Below, in pieces: positions 1 through 6,384 of a stretch of 8,302 nucleotides of DNA. The position numbers and the translations under genes were made by a program. The notes beneath the pieces were generated by a model. That model saw only the letters and a program-made list of their open reading frames with translations. It did not search any database and was not told the DNA's origin. The stretch comes from Smithella sp. ME-1 (GTDB lineage: Bacteria > Desulfobacterota > Syntrophia > Syntrophales > Smithellaceae), in NCBI GenBank assembly GCA_000495415.1, contig AWGX01000129.1:1-8302 (forward strand), in the 5' to 3' direction. Numbering within the stretch: the stretch's first letter is position 1; every line of letters begins with the position of its first letter.

Positions 1-1
1 T

Positions 2-1990
2 TTTATTAATGTCATTCCTTCTTTTGCCGCCAATTTAAAATATACGTACGACGATTTAAACCGTCTTGAAAAAGTTGAACATCTTGATACCGGCACCGGC
101 TATATAGAAGAATATGAATATGATGAAGTCGGCAACCGCACGTATAAAGTTGTTACCTATTCAAATAGTTACGTAGTAACCTTTGACAGTCAGAATGCGG
201 ATGTAGCAGCAATCCCAAAGATTAAAGTCGTAACACCACCCGCGACCACAGTTGACGCACTGCCGACACCGCCAATCAAGGCAGGTTCTACATTTGCCGG
301 TTGGTTTACCGAAGTAAGTGGCGGTGGAACTCAATTTACTGCCTCCACAACCGTAACAGAAAATATTACGGTACGTGCTTATTGGGTTACTAATCCTGTG
401 TATACAGTAACGTATAATAGTCAAGGTGGAACTGATGTAGCTGATCAACATGTTACCGCGCCTGCAACGACAGTAGGTACGTTACCGACAAATCCGACGA
501 GGACTGGTTATACTTTTGGCGGTTGGTACACAGAGGAGGAAGGCGGCGGGACTCAATTTACTGCCACCACAACCGTTACAGAAGATATTACGGTATATGC
601 CAAGTGGGATTCTTATTCAGGCCCTGTAAGTATTGGAGGTACGAGTTATGCGACACTGCAGGCCGCATACGTTGCTGCAAACAACGGCGATACAATTAAA
701 GTCAAAGCTGTAAATATTACTGAGAATATAAATGTCAACAGGGATATATGGGTCAATATTGAAGGTGGCTATGATGACAATTATTCTAGCATTATTGGAA
801 ATACAACTCTGCAAGGTATGATTCAGACATTTGCCGGTGGCGGCACTCTGACGATTAAGAATTTTATATTACAACGCGGCTCATACGATATCTTAGCAAC
901 AGCCGGTGTTAATGGTAGTATAACTCCCTCAGGCCTAACAAATGTTGTTACCGGGAATAACCAGACATTTACTATTACACCTTACAGTGGGTATTCAGTG
1001 CACGCTGTTCTTGTGGATGGTGATTCTGTCGGCGCTGTGCCAAGTTCTGAGTTTAGTTATGAATTTAGTAATGTAGCAACCGAACATACTATACATGCAA
1101 TCTTTAACTGCAAAATTACGGCAACAGCGGGCAGCAATGGTAGCATTACTCCCTCCGGCACTACCAGTGTGGGATATGGCGGAAGTCAGATATATACCAT
1201 AACACCTGACAGTGGCTATATAGTGCAGGATGTTCTTGTGGATGGTATTTCTGTAGGTGATGGTACTGTTTATCCATTTAATAACGTGACTAACGATCAC
1301 ACTATTAGTGTAAGTTTTACTCCCCTTACAAAACTTCTTTTGCATATGGATGGGACGAATGGATCAACTACCTTTATTGATAGTTCTCCTGGTGCCAAAA
1401 CTATAACACCGCACGGCAATGCACAATTATCTACCGCACAAAAGAAATTCGGTACAGCTTCAGGATTATTCGACGGTGATAGCGATTGGGTGACAGCTCC
1501 GAGTAGTACGGATTGGTCTTTTGGTACAGGTAACTTTACTGTAGATTTTTGGTTGAGAAAAAATACTTCTTTTGATTCCAATTATAGAGGTTTATGCGGC
1601 CAATATGTTGATAGTAACAATTATTGGTATTTCCGATATAAACCGGGTACTTTAGGAATTGCATTCTTTTACTTTAAGGTTGTTGAGGGCGGTGTTGTAA
1701 AGGCTGATTATAGTACAAGCGGTCTTTCAATGAGTACAAATACTTGGTATCATATCGAATTAGTTAGAAATGGTACGGCAATATATATATTTGTCAACGG
1801 TGTAGCTCGATCAATTACTGCAAATACTGCAATATCGACAAAATCCATGCCTGTATTTTCTGTTTTATTTGATGTTGGCGCATCTCATAGTAACGGATTA
1901 ACTTTTAAGGGCTACCTTGATGAGTTTCGCGTATCGAATGGTATCGCAAGACATACGGCGAATTTTACGCCGCCAACCGCTCCTTATTGA
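2..1990 (+). CDS. Large modular surface/secreted protein, 5' truncated: RHS, InlB-type repeats, LamG-like C-terminus
   Basis: The frame is open from base 2 with no stop, so the gene starts upstream of the window. A GTG at 398 lies inside the second repeat and is not the real start. Of the 662 visible residues, about 14-49 are an RHS/YD repeat (YTYDDLNRL, then YEYDEVGNRT). Two InlB/Listeria-Bacteroides-type repeats follow at 57-128 and 134-202 (GGWYTE, TGYTFGGWY, ITVYAKW). A segment at about 207-296 has a beta-helix flavour (ATLQAAYVAANNGDTIKV, GGTLTIKNF). Two Flg_new_2-type repeats lie at 297-368 and 371-439 (NGSITPSG, VLVDG, HTI). The C-terminus (about 446-662) is a LamG/concanavalin A-like jelly roll (LLLHMDGTNG, FTVDFWL, GYLDEFRVSNGIARHTANF). 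RHS shells wrap toxins or adhesive modules and LamG domains bind glycans or ligands, so an extracellular adhesin-like role is inferred. No toxin tip is visible. Domain calls are by eye. Confidence 0.85.
   Translation, partial: FINVIPSFAANLKYTYDDLNRLEKVEHLDTGTGYIEEYEYDEVGNRTYKVVTYSNSYVVTFDSQNADVAAIPKIKVVTPPATTVDALPTPPIKAGSTFAGWFTEVSGGGTQFTASTTVTENITVRAYWVTNPVYTVTYNSQGGTDVADQHVTAPATTVGTLPTNPTRTGYTFGGWYTEEEGGGTQFTATTTVTEDITVYAKWDSYSGPVSIGGTSYATLQAAYVAANNGDTIKVKAVNITENINVNRDIWVNIEGGYDDNYSSIIGNTTLQGMIQTFAGGGTLTIKNFILQRGSYDILATAGVNGSITPSGLTNVVTGNNQTFTITPYSGYSVHAVLVDGDSVGAVPSSEFSYEFSNVATEHTIHAIFNCKITATAGSNGSITPSGTTSVGYGGSQIYTITPDSGYIVQDVLVDGISVGDGTVYPFNNVTNDHTISVSFTPLTKLLLHMDGTNGSTTFIDSSPGAKTITPHGNAQLSTAQKKFGTASGLFDGDSDWVTAPSSTDWSFGTGNFTVDFWLRKNTSFDSNYRGLCGQYVDSNNYWYFRYKPGTLGIAFFYFKVVEGGVVKADYSTSGLSMSTNTWYHIELVRNGTAIYIFVNGVARSITANTAISTKSMPVFSVLFDVGASHSNGLTFKGYLDEFRVSNGIARHTANFTPPTAPY
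170..607 (+). repeat. Two tandem InlB-type repeat units inside the surface protein gene
   Basis: Unit 1 (170-385, 72 codons) and unit 2 (401-607, 69 codons) match in protein and in DNA. The second half of each contains a near-identical block: GGNGGNACTCAATTTACTGCC, then CACAACCGT, ACAGAA and ATTACGGTA. DNA-level similarity points to a fairly recent internal duplication. Unit 1 has drifted from the usual pattern (VTPPATTV for VTAPATTV, VRAYW for VYAKW), whereas unit 2 is close to the family consensus. Confidence 0.75.
890..1318 (+). repeat. Two tandem Flg_new_2-type repeat units inside the surface protein gene
   Basis: Unit A (890-1105) and unit B (1112-1318) each read A-T-A-G-x-N-G-S-I-T-P-S-G, then an ITP(Y/D)SGY segment, VLVDG and a closing HTI motif. 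DNA is also conserved in parts (ACTCCCTC, GTTCTTGTGGATGGT). Such roughly 70-residue beta repeats commonly act as stalk modules in bacterial surface proteins. Their place just before the LamG-like domain fits a spacer holding that domain away from the cell. Confidence 0.7.
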
Positions 1991-2096
1991 AATTTGTAAT
2001 GGATTTTTAAAAATAAATTATTATGAAATATGTCTAACTGTTAATGCGTTACCGATTGAATTTAATATTAGAAAATTACACAAAAGGAGATAGAAA

Positions 2097-2609
2097 ATGA
2101 AAAAAAGTATATTGTTAGCCTTAATAATAAGTTTAATTCTGATAAGTTTCAATGTTTTTGCGGCTGATGGCGATCTGATTGTCAACGGCAAGGTAGGCAT
2201 CGGGACGGGAACAACTCCGCCTGCACAAAAACTTGATGTTAAAGGAAATGCTGTTGTCAGTGGCAATGTCGGTATCGGAACGACAACACCGGCGCAAAAA
2301 CTCTCTGTTGCCGGCACAATTGAATCAACTTCCGGCGGTATTAAATTTCCCGATGGCACGACACAGACAACAGCGGCGTCTTCGATTGTAACGTATACAG
2401 GTACCGCTACCGCAGGTTCTAACTCCGTCAGTTGTCCAGCCGGAAAGAAAGCCATATCAGGCGGTTGTAATTCAGTATGCGCTCCTTTACAGAGTGCCTA
2501 TTTGTCTGGTGATACCCAGGTTTGTGTAGCAGCTTCTTGGGTTACCGGTAATGGAAATTGCGTCGGCGCTGGTCAGACAAATATCACAGCATACGTTAAT
2601 TGTTTGTGA
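2097..2609 (+). CDS. Secreted tail-fibre-like protein with six-cysteine C-terminal domain
   Basis: A 170-residue protein starting at ATG with a good ribosome binding site (AAGGAG at 2084-2089, 7-base spacer). Residues 1-22 are a signal peptide (MKKS, then a Leu/Ile-rich core, VFA cut before ADGD). Two short repeats follow, VGIGTxTxPAQKLDVKG and NVGIGTTTPAQKLSVAGT, and then IKFPDGTTQTTAA. This style is common in phage tail-fibre and S74-type trimeric fibres and in their host-encoded relatives. From about residue 111 the sequence changes to a domain with six cysteines (VSCPAGKK, SGGC, VC, VC, NC and the final NCL), probably disulphide-bonded outside the cytoplasm. It lies 106 bp after the modular protein gene on the same strand, so co-function at the surface is possible. 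It lacks a visible S74 autoprotease domain. The exact role is unknown. Confidence 0.85.
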   Translation: MKKSILLALIISLILISFNVFAADGDLIVNGKVGIGTGTTPPAQKLDVKGNAVVSGNVGIGTTTPAQKLSVAGTIESTSGGIKFPDGTTQTTAASSIVTYTGTATAGSNSVSCPAGKKAISGGCNSVCAPLQSAYLSGDTQVCVAASWVTGNGNCVGAGQTNITAYVNCL

Positions 2610-2669
2610 GTGGGTCATTATTGCCCATCCTCCGAAATTGTCAAATCAGCCCGTTGAAGTTGTTTTAGG

Positions 2670-2815
2670 TTTTTTAGGATACCCCCGTTGCTTGCTGCGG
2701 GGAAGTTCATTAAGAAATGGTAAGATGCATTGCATTTATCAGATACCCGTTGATTTGACGAGAAATTGCTTCTTAATGGACGAGCTATAATAATTTTGGT
2801 CTTGTATGTCAACGA
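2670..2815. repeat. Palindrome-rich noncoding segment, probable remnant of a mobile/REP-like element
   Basis: The 294-base gap 2610-2903 has no convincing gene. It holds an imperfect GC-rich hairpin (CCCCG at 2683-2687 with CGGGG at 2698-2702), an inverted pair CATTAAGAA (2708-2716) / TTCTTAATG (2770-2778), and a central palindrome ATGCATTGCAT between them. GATACCC occurs twice, near 2678 and 2751. On the minus strand a promoter-like TTGACA (about 2812-2807), 17 bases and TATAGC point leftward through the segment. The layout resembles dispersed palindromic elements found in AT-rich environmental genomes. Membership of a family is inferred, not shown. Confidence 0.4.
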
Positions 2816-2903
2816 AATATCGGCCGTAAAATGTTAGATATAGATTTTTCCCCGTCGGGTGTTAATTGTTTTTGTTACTGGTCGAAAGAAAGTTACGTTG
2901 ATG

Positions 2904-3998
2904 CTAACCGGTACGCAAATTAAGTTCATCCGGTTTTAGTGCACCCTCGCAAGACGATGCGGTCGTTTCAATGTAGTGGTTTCTGCGAGACAGAAACCAC
3001 TTTTCAACGAAATGCCACATAATGATTGCGAAACTAGTTGTTATAAGGATAACTGCCATCAAGAAGTACCAAGGGCTTTCCTTGAACAAGCCCGAATAAA
3101 GCGCAAGCTGGATTACCGGAAAATGCAAAATGTAAACACCGTAAGAAAAATCACCGTACTTTCCAAAGTTACCTACGTACAAAAACAGACCAAAAAAAAC
3201 TACTATCGTTGCTAGCGCAAATGGTTCAAGAATTGACAATGGGAAAAACATATTGACTGAAAGTATCAAAACTGCTGAAATTAGAAAGTACCCGATGCGA
3301 CGCTCAAATAGAGGCAGAAAGTAATAGAAGAAAGCGCCTGCCATAAAGTATGAAAGTTGTCCAGGTAGTTGGCGAGCAAGTTCCGCATATACTTCTGAAC
3401 CGGTATGTTGCGCGATGGTTGAAAAAAATTCTGCATAAACTACAGATACAAAATAGACGAGTATCAGTATTGGAAGATGAGCGAATTTCCGAAACAAGAA
3501 AACGAATAAGGGAACGGACATGTAAAACATCACCTCAATTTTGAGCGTCCATAGCGCTCCATTAACAGCCGCAAGTTTATTGGATGCGAAAACCCCAGGA
3601 AGAGTTGGTTGCAAGAAATTCAGGAATGCAAGATTTGCAAAAACGTACTTAACCCATGCCAACGAGTAGTATTCTCCGATGTTCTTTGAGCTGACGGCTA
3701 CGAAGCTTATTGCGCAGAGCATAACTATTGTAAAATAGGCAGGGTAGATACGCCGAATGCGCTTTTGAACATAAGATGTAATAGTTTCTGACCGTTCGAA
3801 GCTCATGAAGATAAGAAACCCACTGACAACAAAGAAAGCCTTTACCGCCACTGCAGCAGACAAAATATTATCAATAATGCCTAGCTGCTGAAATCCAGAA
3901 AGCGCATAAGAGTGGAAAAGTAAAACGGTTCCTGCAAATAGCAATCGCAGTAAATCAAAGTTATTTTTATTTAGTCGAGGGTTGTTGTGCTGTAACAA
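2904..3998 (-). CDS. Membrane acyltransferase, acyltransferase family 3 (OafA/YrhL-like)
   Basis: A 364-residue multi-pass inner-membrane protein. Family marks are R18 and H29 in NFDLLRLLFAGTVLLFHS, FFVVSGFLI at 55-63, KRIRRIYPAY at 79-88 and a late LHFPVIQLALYS segment. Family 3 enzymes transfer acyl groups, often acetyl, to sugars of O-antigen, peptidoglycan or other surface glycans; the acceptor here is unknown. The length suits a stand-alone membrane domain without the SGNH extension of longer OafA types. The start is TTG at 3998: the frame is closed by TAG at 4010-4008, no ATG lies between, and AGGA sits 8 bases upstream, as expected for a ribosome binding site. It is transcribed away from the glycosyltransferase gene. 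A perfect inverted repeat overlaps its last 35 codons. Confidence 0.9.
   Translation of the reverse strand: MLQHNNPRLNKNNFDLLRLLFAGTVLLFHSYALSGFQQLGIIDNILSAAVAVKAFFVVSGFLIFMSFERSETITSYVQKRIRRIYPAYFTIVMLCAISFVAVSSKNIGEYYSLAWVKYVFANLAFLNFLQPTLPGVFASNKLAAVNGALWTLKIEVMFYMSVPLFVFLFRKFAHLPILILVYFVSVVYAEFFSTIAQHTGSEVYAELARQLPGQLSYFMAGAFFYYFLPLFERRIGYFLISAVLILSVNMFFPLSILEPFALATIVVFFGLFLYVGNFGKYGDFSYGVYILHFPVIQLALYSGLFKESPWYFLMAVILITTSFAIIMWHFVEKWFLSRRNHYIETTASSCEGALKPDELNLRTG
2975..3001 (+). other. Perfect 11-bp inverted repeat in the acyltransferase 3' end
   Basis: AGTGGTTTCTG (2975-2985) pairs exactly with CAGAAACCACT (2991-3001) around the loop CGAGA. On the plus strand the stem runs into TTTT, so it could work as a weak terminator for plus-strand transcripts coming from 2097-2609, 366 bases upstream. 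On the minus strand it lies within codons for KWFLSRRNHY and has no T run after it. Chance in coding DNA cannot be excluded, but 11 perfect pairs with a 5-base loop is notable. Confidence 0.4.
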
Positions 3999-4020
3999 GT
4001 CAAGTTCCTAACACTGTTTA

Positions 4021-4048
4021 TATATATTTAAAAAAATATTAATGGCAA
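4021..4048 (-). promoter_or_regulatory. Putative promoter of the acyltransferase gene
   Basis: Reading the minus strand, TTGCCA (4048-4043), 16 bases and TATATA (4026-4021) lie just upstream of the TTG start at 3998. The surrounding 70 bases are very AT-rich, so the match is only suggestive. Confidence 0.35.
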
Positions 4049-4080
4049 AATTTATTAACAGTTTATCTAGCATAAAATTA

Positions 4081-4136
4081 CACAATTGTGAACTAAAGAA
4101 GAAAGGAAGTTTGTTCTTGGTTCAGTTTTGGTTCAG
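4081..4136. promoter_or_regulatory. Palindrome and tandem 9-mer between divergent genes, possible operator
   Basis: CACAATTGTG (4081-4090) is a perfect 10-bp palindrome. About 26 bases on, TTGGTTCAG occurs twice (4117-4125 and 4128-4136) with an 11-base period, one helical turn. These sit between the minus-strand acyltransferase and the plus-strand cluster starting near 4171, a natural place for shared control. No regulator gene is in the window. Confidence 0.3.
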
Positions 4137-4170
4137 CCATTATTTAAATTAAACATAATTATAAATAGAT

Positions 4171-4305
4171 ATGGCGGAAGTGTATGGAAATAAAATGTAT
4201 ATGCCACCTTCCAACATACCGAACTCAGAGACAATTATTCTAACCTCAAATTTTCGGGGGAAATTTGGAGGTATGCATTCTTTTTTTTGGAGGGCTTTGA
4301 AATGA
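4171..4305 (+). CDS. Possible 44-residue hypothetical protein
   Basis: An open frame from ATG 4171 to TGA 4303-4305, with further in-frame ATGs at 4195, 4201 and 4273. The product is mostly polar and carries SNIPNSETIILTSNFRGKFGG, then a Phe/Trp-rich end (HSFFWRALK). I do not recognise it. In its favour, the stop overlaps the ATG at 4302 in an ATGA arrangement, the same coupling seen at 4709 downstream. Against it, no Shine-Dalgarno sequence precedes 4171 and it is short. It could be the 3' remnant of a longer gene, or a leader whose end carries the GGAGGG (4289-4294) serving the next gene. Confidence 0.35.
   Translation: MAEVYGNKMYMPPSNIPNSETIILTSNFRGKFGGMHSFFWRALK
4244..4271 (+). other. 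AT-rich hairpin upstream of the broken membrane gene
   Basis: CCTCAAATTT (4244-4253) can pair with AAATTTGGAGG (4261-4271) around TCGGGGG with one bulged base. A run of eight T begins at 4281, ten bases downstream, too far for a standard terminator. It lies inside the small ORF and just before GGAGGG (4289-4294), so a regulatory leader is possible. Confidence 0.3.
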
Positions 4306-4712
4306 CTAATACCATGTCTTTAAAGCTGTAGACTGATAAACTATTGCGCGGTGAAGCATCTCTCGTAGTTTTGCCGTCTCTCGTTTACGCTTTTTTTTAG
4401 TGGTTATAATCCTTTTGCTGTTCAGACATCAATTATGCATGGTCCCGGGACAGCCGTTATAGGTTTAATTTACTGCGTGGTGGCGTTGCAATTGAAAAAC
4501 TTTTCCAGCTTTATTTCTTTCCAGAGTTTTTTCTATTTGCCATAGCACTTGTATATGTGAGTCTAAAGGTTTTCTCGTACGGATGGCAAAGTTCGCTGAT
4601 AGGTGACCAGGCTGATAGTTCATATTTTATCCTGGCGTTTCCTTTTCTTATTGCTGGCATTTCTCTTGCTTTTTTTAAGGAAGCAACAAATACTGCGAAG
4701 GTGAAAGTATGA
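4302..4712 (+). pseudogene. Disrupted small four-helix membrane protein gene
   Basis: A GGAGGG at 4289-4294, 7 bases before ATG 4302, gives a proper gene start, but the frame is broken. It opens MTNTMSLKL, meets TAG at 4329-4331, and continues in the same frame as TDKLLRGEASLVVLPSLVYAFF to TAG at 4398. Coding-like sequence then shifts by one base at a run of eight T (4391-4398): SGYNPFAVQTSIMHGPGTAV, then IGLIYCVVALQLKNFSSF. At a run of six T (4527-4532) it shifts back: FFLFAIALVYVSLKVFSYGW, QSSLIGDQADSSYFI, FPFLIAGISLAFF, ending AKVKV and TGA 4710-4712. The rebuilt protein is about 135 residues with four membrane segments; the family is not recognised. The TGA overlaps the glycosyltransferase ATG, so it was once an operon partner. 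Decay, homopolymer sequencing error or slippage-based recoding are alternatives. Confidence 0.65.
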
Positions 4713-5953
4713 TTATCATGAATAAAAAAATATTGTATTTGCTTCTTGCCTTAATCTCAATATTAGCTGTTGCCATGATGCATTATTATCATGGTTCTTT
4801 TGCTTATGATTCTTTCAGGTACATGAAAAACGCCAATTATATTATGGGTAATGAAAGTTCTTTTGATCAGCGTGCGATAGGTTTGTTCCCGTTTTTCATT
4901 GCACCGTTTGTCGGGAATTTTTTAATCCGCTACTTGTTTTATTCCATCGTTGCTTTTCTTTCACTTTTAGTTATCGTGAAAATAGTCGATTTTCTTAAGC
5001 CGCAAAATCAGGAATATATTCTTTTTTTTGTAATTCCTTCCTATACAACTTATATATTAACCAGCGTTTTGCAGGAAGCGTTCGCACTGCTATTTATTGC
5101 ATCGGCCATTTATTATTTGCTAAGAAAGAAGTATGTCCTGGCAATGTGCCTCGCAACTTTATGTGCTCTGTCCAGACCAGCTATGCTGGCTTTTCTACCG
5201 GGCTTTGTTCTGGCGCTCTTGTTCCATAAATATTTACTTGATAAAATTGATGAAAAAAACTTTTTTACGTCTCTTTACAATTCTTTCAAGAATAATTTTC
5301 AAAAAATATTCTTGTCCGGAATTTTTTGTATATTCATATTTATTATAGGTGTTATTTTTTATGTTATTTTGCTTTCGTTTTTTTTCTCAGATCCGTTTAC
5401 TTCATACAAGATACTATCCTCCGGCTGGGATTACGATTCAAAATTTTTAATCGGATATCCAATCTTCTGGTTTTCTCTGTTTGGAATATTGTTCTCTCCG
5501 GCGATCGCTTTTTGTTATTACAAAATATATAAATCCGATCAGAGATTGTTCTTCTTTTTTATAGCGATGTTTATTCCGTATATTTTGCTCATATGGTATC
5601 AGGCAAATATTCGCTATGTTATTTACTTGGTTATTCCGATCATGCTGGGATTTTCAAAAATTAATTTATCATCTTTTAAAAATTACACAAAATTTCTAAT
5701 TTTTATATGGTTTGTGTTTTCGACGCTATATATTTACGGTCCGATTGTTTATTCATTCGATCCCGGAACGAATCGCCGGATTATAAGTTTAAATTATAAA
5801 CCCTTCATTTATTTTGATTCTGAAAACAAATCGAATCAGTATAAGTATTTTTGCAGTTTGAAAAGTAAAAAAGAATATAGCAAAGCAGATAAAGTTATTT
5901 TAACAAAAAGGGCATATATTCTTGAATTTTTAAATAAATACGTTTGTAAATAA
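4709..5953 (+). CDS. Multi-pass membrane glycosyltransferase, GT-C fold (PMT/ArnT-like)
   Basis: A 414-residue protein with roughly ten membrane segments. After the first (YLLLALISILAVAMM) comes a short loop with FAYDSFRYMKNANYI, where the Asp is placed like the catalytic acidic motif of GT-C enzymes. Next come RAIGLFPFFIAPFVG, and QEAFALLFIASAIYYLLRKK followed by LCALSRPAMLAFLPG, an arrangement seen in PMT/ArnT-type transferases. The last 60 or so residues are polar. Such enzymes move sugars from polyprenyl-phosphate donors to lipids, glycans or proteins on the outer face of the inner membrane; substrate unknown. The ATG at 4709 is chosen for AAGGTG at 4698-4703 and the ATGA overlap with the disrupted gene; ATG 4718 is a less well placed alternative. 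The coding DNA is AT- and T-rich, as expected for a hydrophobic protein. The family assignment is by pattern only. Confidence 0.75.
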   Translation: MIIMNKKILYLLLALISILAVAMMHYYHGSFAYDSFRYMKNANYIMGNESSFDQRAIGLFPFFIAPFVGNFLIRYLFYSIVAFLSLLVIVKIVDFLKPQNQEYILFFVIPSYTTYILTSVLQEAFALLFIASAIYYLLRKKYVLAMCLATLCALSRPAMLAFLPGFVLALLFHKYLLDKIDEKNFFTSLYNSFKNNFQKIFLSGIFCIFIFIIGVIFYVILLSFFFSDPFTSYKILSSGWDYDSKFLIGYPIFWFSLFGILFSPAIAFCYYKIYKSDQRLFFFFIAMFIPYILLIWYQANIRYVIYLVIPIMLGFSKINLSSFKNYTKFLIFIWFVFSTLYIYGPIVYSFDPGTNRRIISLNYKPFIYFDSENKSNQYKYFCSLKSKKEYSKADKVILTKRAYILEFLNKYVCK

Positions 5954-6037
5954 ATCAGATTATTTAAAAAGTTTGTTAAAGTCATAGTTATTAATGATTA
6001 TTTGTTTTTTCGGGGCGAAGAATTTTTTAAAATTAAT

Positions 6038-6069
6038 TGGCGACTAGAGGTTACTCCAGCCACTTTTTT
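6038..6069 (+). terminator. Possible weak terminator between glycosyltransferase and TA genes
   Basis: TGG, then CTAGAG (6044-6049), can pair with CTCCAG (6054-6059), then CCA, around GTTA, with a three-base bulge and one A-C mismatch. A run of six T follows at 6064-6069. The rest of 5954-6083 shows no gene. Confidence 0.35.
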
Positions 6070-6083
6070 AACTATTATATACA

Positions 6084-6148
6084 ATTACAAATAATAATTG
6101 ATTTATGATAATACATGTGTTACACATATTACATGTATTACAAATAAT
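6084..6148 (+). promoter_or_regulatory. Operator-like array of 9-bp units upstream of the relB-like gene
   Basis: Four consecutive 9-mers fill 6110-6145: AATACATGT, GTTACACAT, ATTACATGT and ATTACAAAT. The TTACA core recurs exactly every 9 bases at 6120, 6129 and 6138. A 10-bp inverted repeat frames it: TAATACATGT (6109-6118) with ACATGTATTA (6131-6140). ATTACAAATAAT occurs at 6084-6095 and again at 6137-6148. A -10-like TATGAT lies at 6104-6109. Ribbon-helix-helix antitoxins bind tandem short sites in their own promoter, so this is the likely autoregulatory operator, ending 17 bases before the antitoxin ATG. Confidence 0.6.
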
Positions 6149-6165
6149 GGTTATCAGAGGTATGT

Positions 6166-6384
6166 ATGGCAAAAGTATTAAATATTAGAATAGATAATGA
6201 GATTGCTAATCGTTTGGAATTATTAGCAAAAAAAACACATCGGCCAAAATCTTTCTATGTTCGTGATATGATCGTTAAATATCTGGAAGATTATGAAGAT
6301 GCTTGTCTTGCATTGGATCGATTAAATGAAAAGAATGCAAAATATCTGACAATGGCGGAGGTAGAAAAGAAACTTGGCTTATAA
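6166..6384 (+). CDS. relB: RelB/DinJ-type ribbon-helix-helix antitoxin
   Basis: A 72-residue protein. Residues 4-10 (VLNIRID) form the beta strand and about 12-47 the two helices of a ribbon-helix-helix fold (EIANRLELLAKKTHRPKSFY, VRDMIVKYLEDYED), the usual N-terminal DNA-binding and dimerisation part. The rest (ALDRLNEKNAKYLTMAEVEK) is the tail that typically wraps the toxin. ATG 6166 has CAGAGG 5 bases before it. The stop overlaps the RelE start by 11 bases, so the pair is translationally coupled. Expected role: neutralise the RelE-type toxin and, alone or as a complex, repress this promoter through the upstream 9-bp array. The family is clear; the symbol is by analogy. Confidence 0.88.
   Translation: MAKVLNIRIDNEIANRLELLAKKTHRPKSFYVRDMIVKYLEDYEDACLALDRLNEKNAKYLTMAEVEKKLGL

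Noticed and set aside
398..400. GTG as the start of the large surface protein
   Set aside because: It lies within an InlB-type repeat unit, and the same frame is open to the window edge with RHS-like coding upstream.
2551..2790. 79-residue plus-strand ORF overlapping the end of the six-cysteine protein gene
   Set aside because: It overlaps a well-supported gene in another frame, has no ribosome binding site, and its sequence merely translates the palindromic segment.
2618..2812. 64-residue minus-strand ORF
   Set aside because: Its TTG start is part of the putative -35 box and its body is the palindromic element; no protein-like features are seen.
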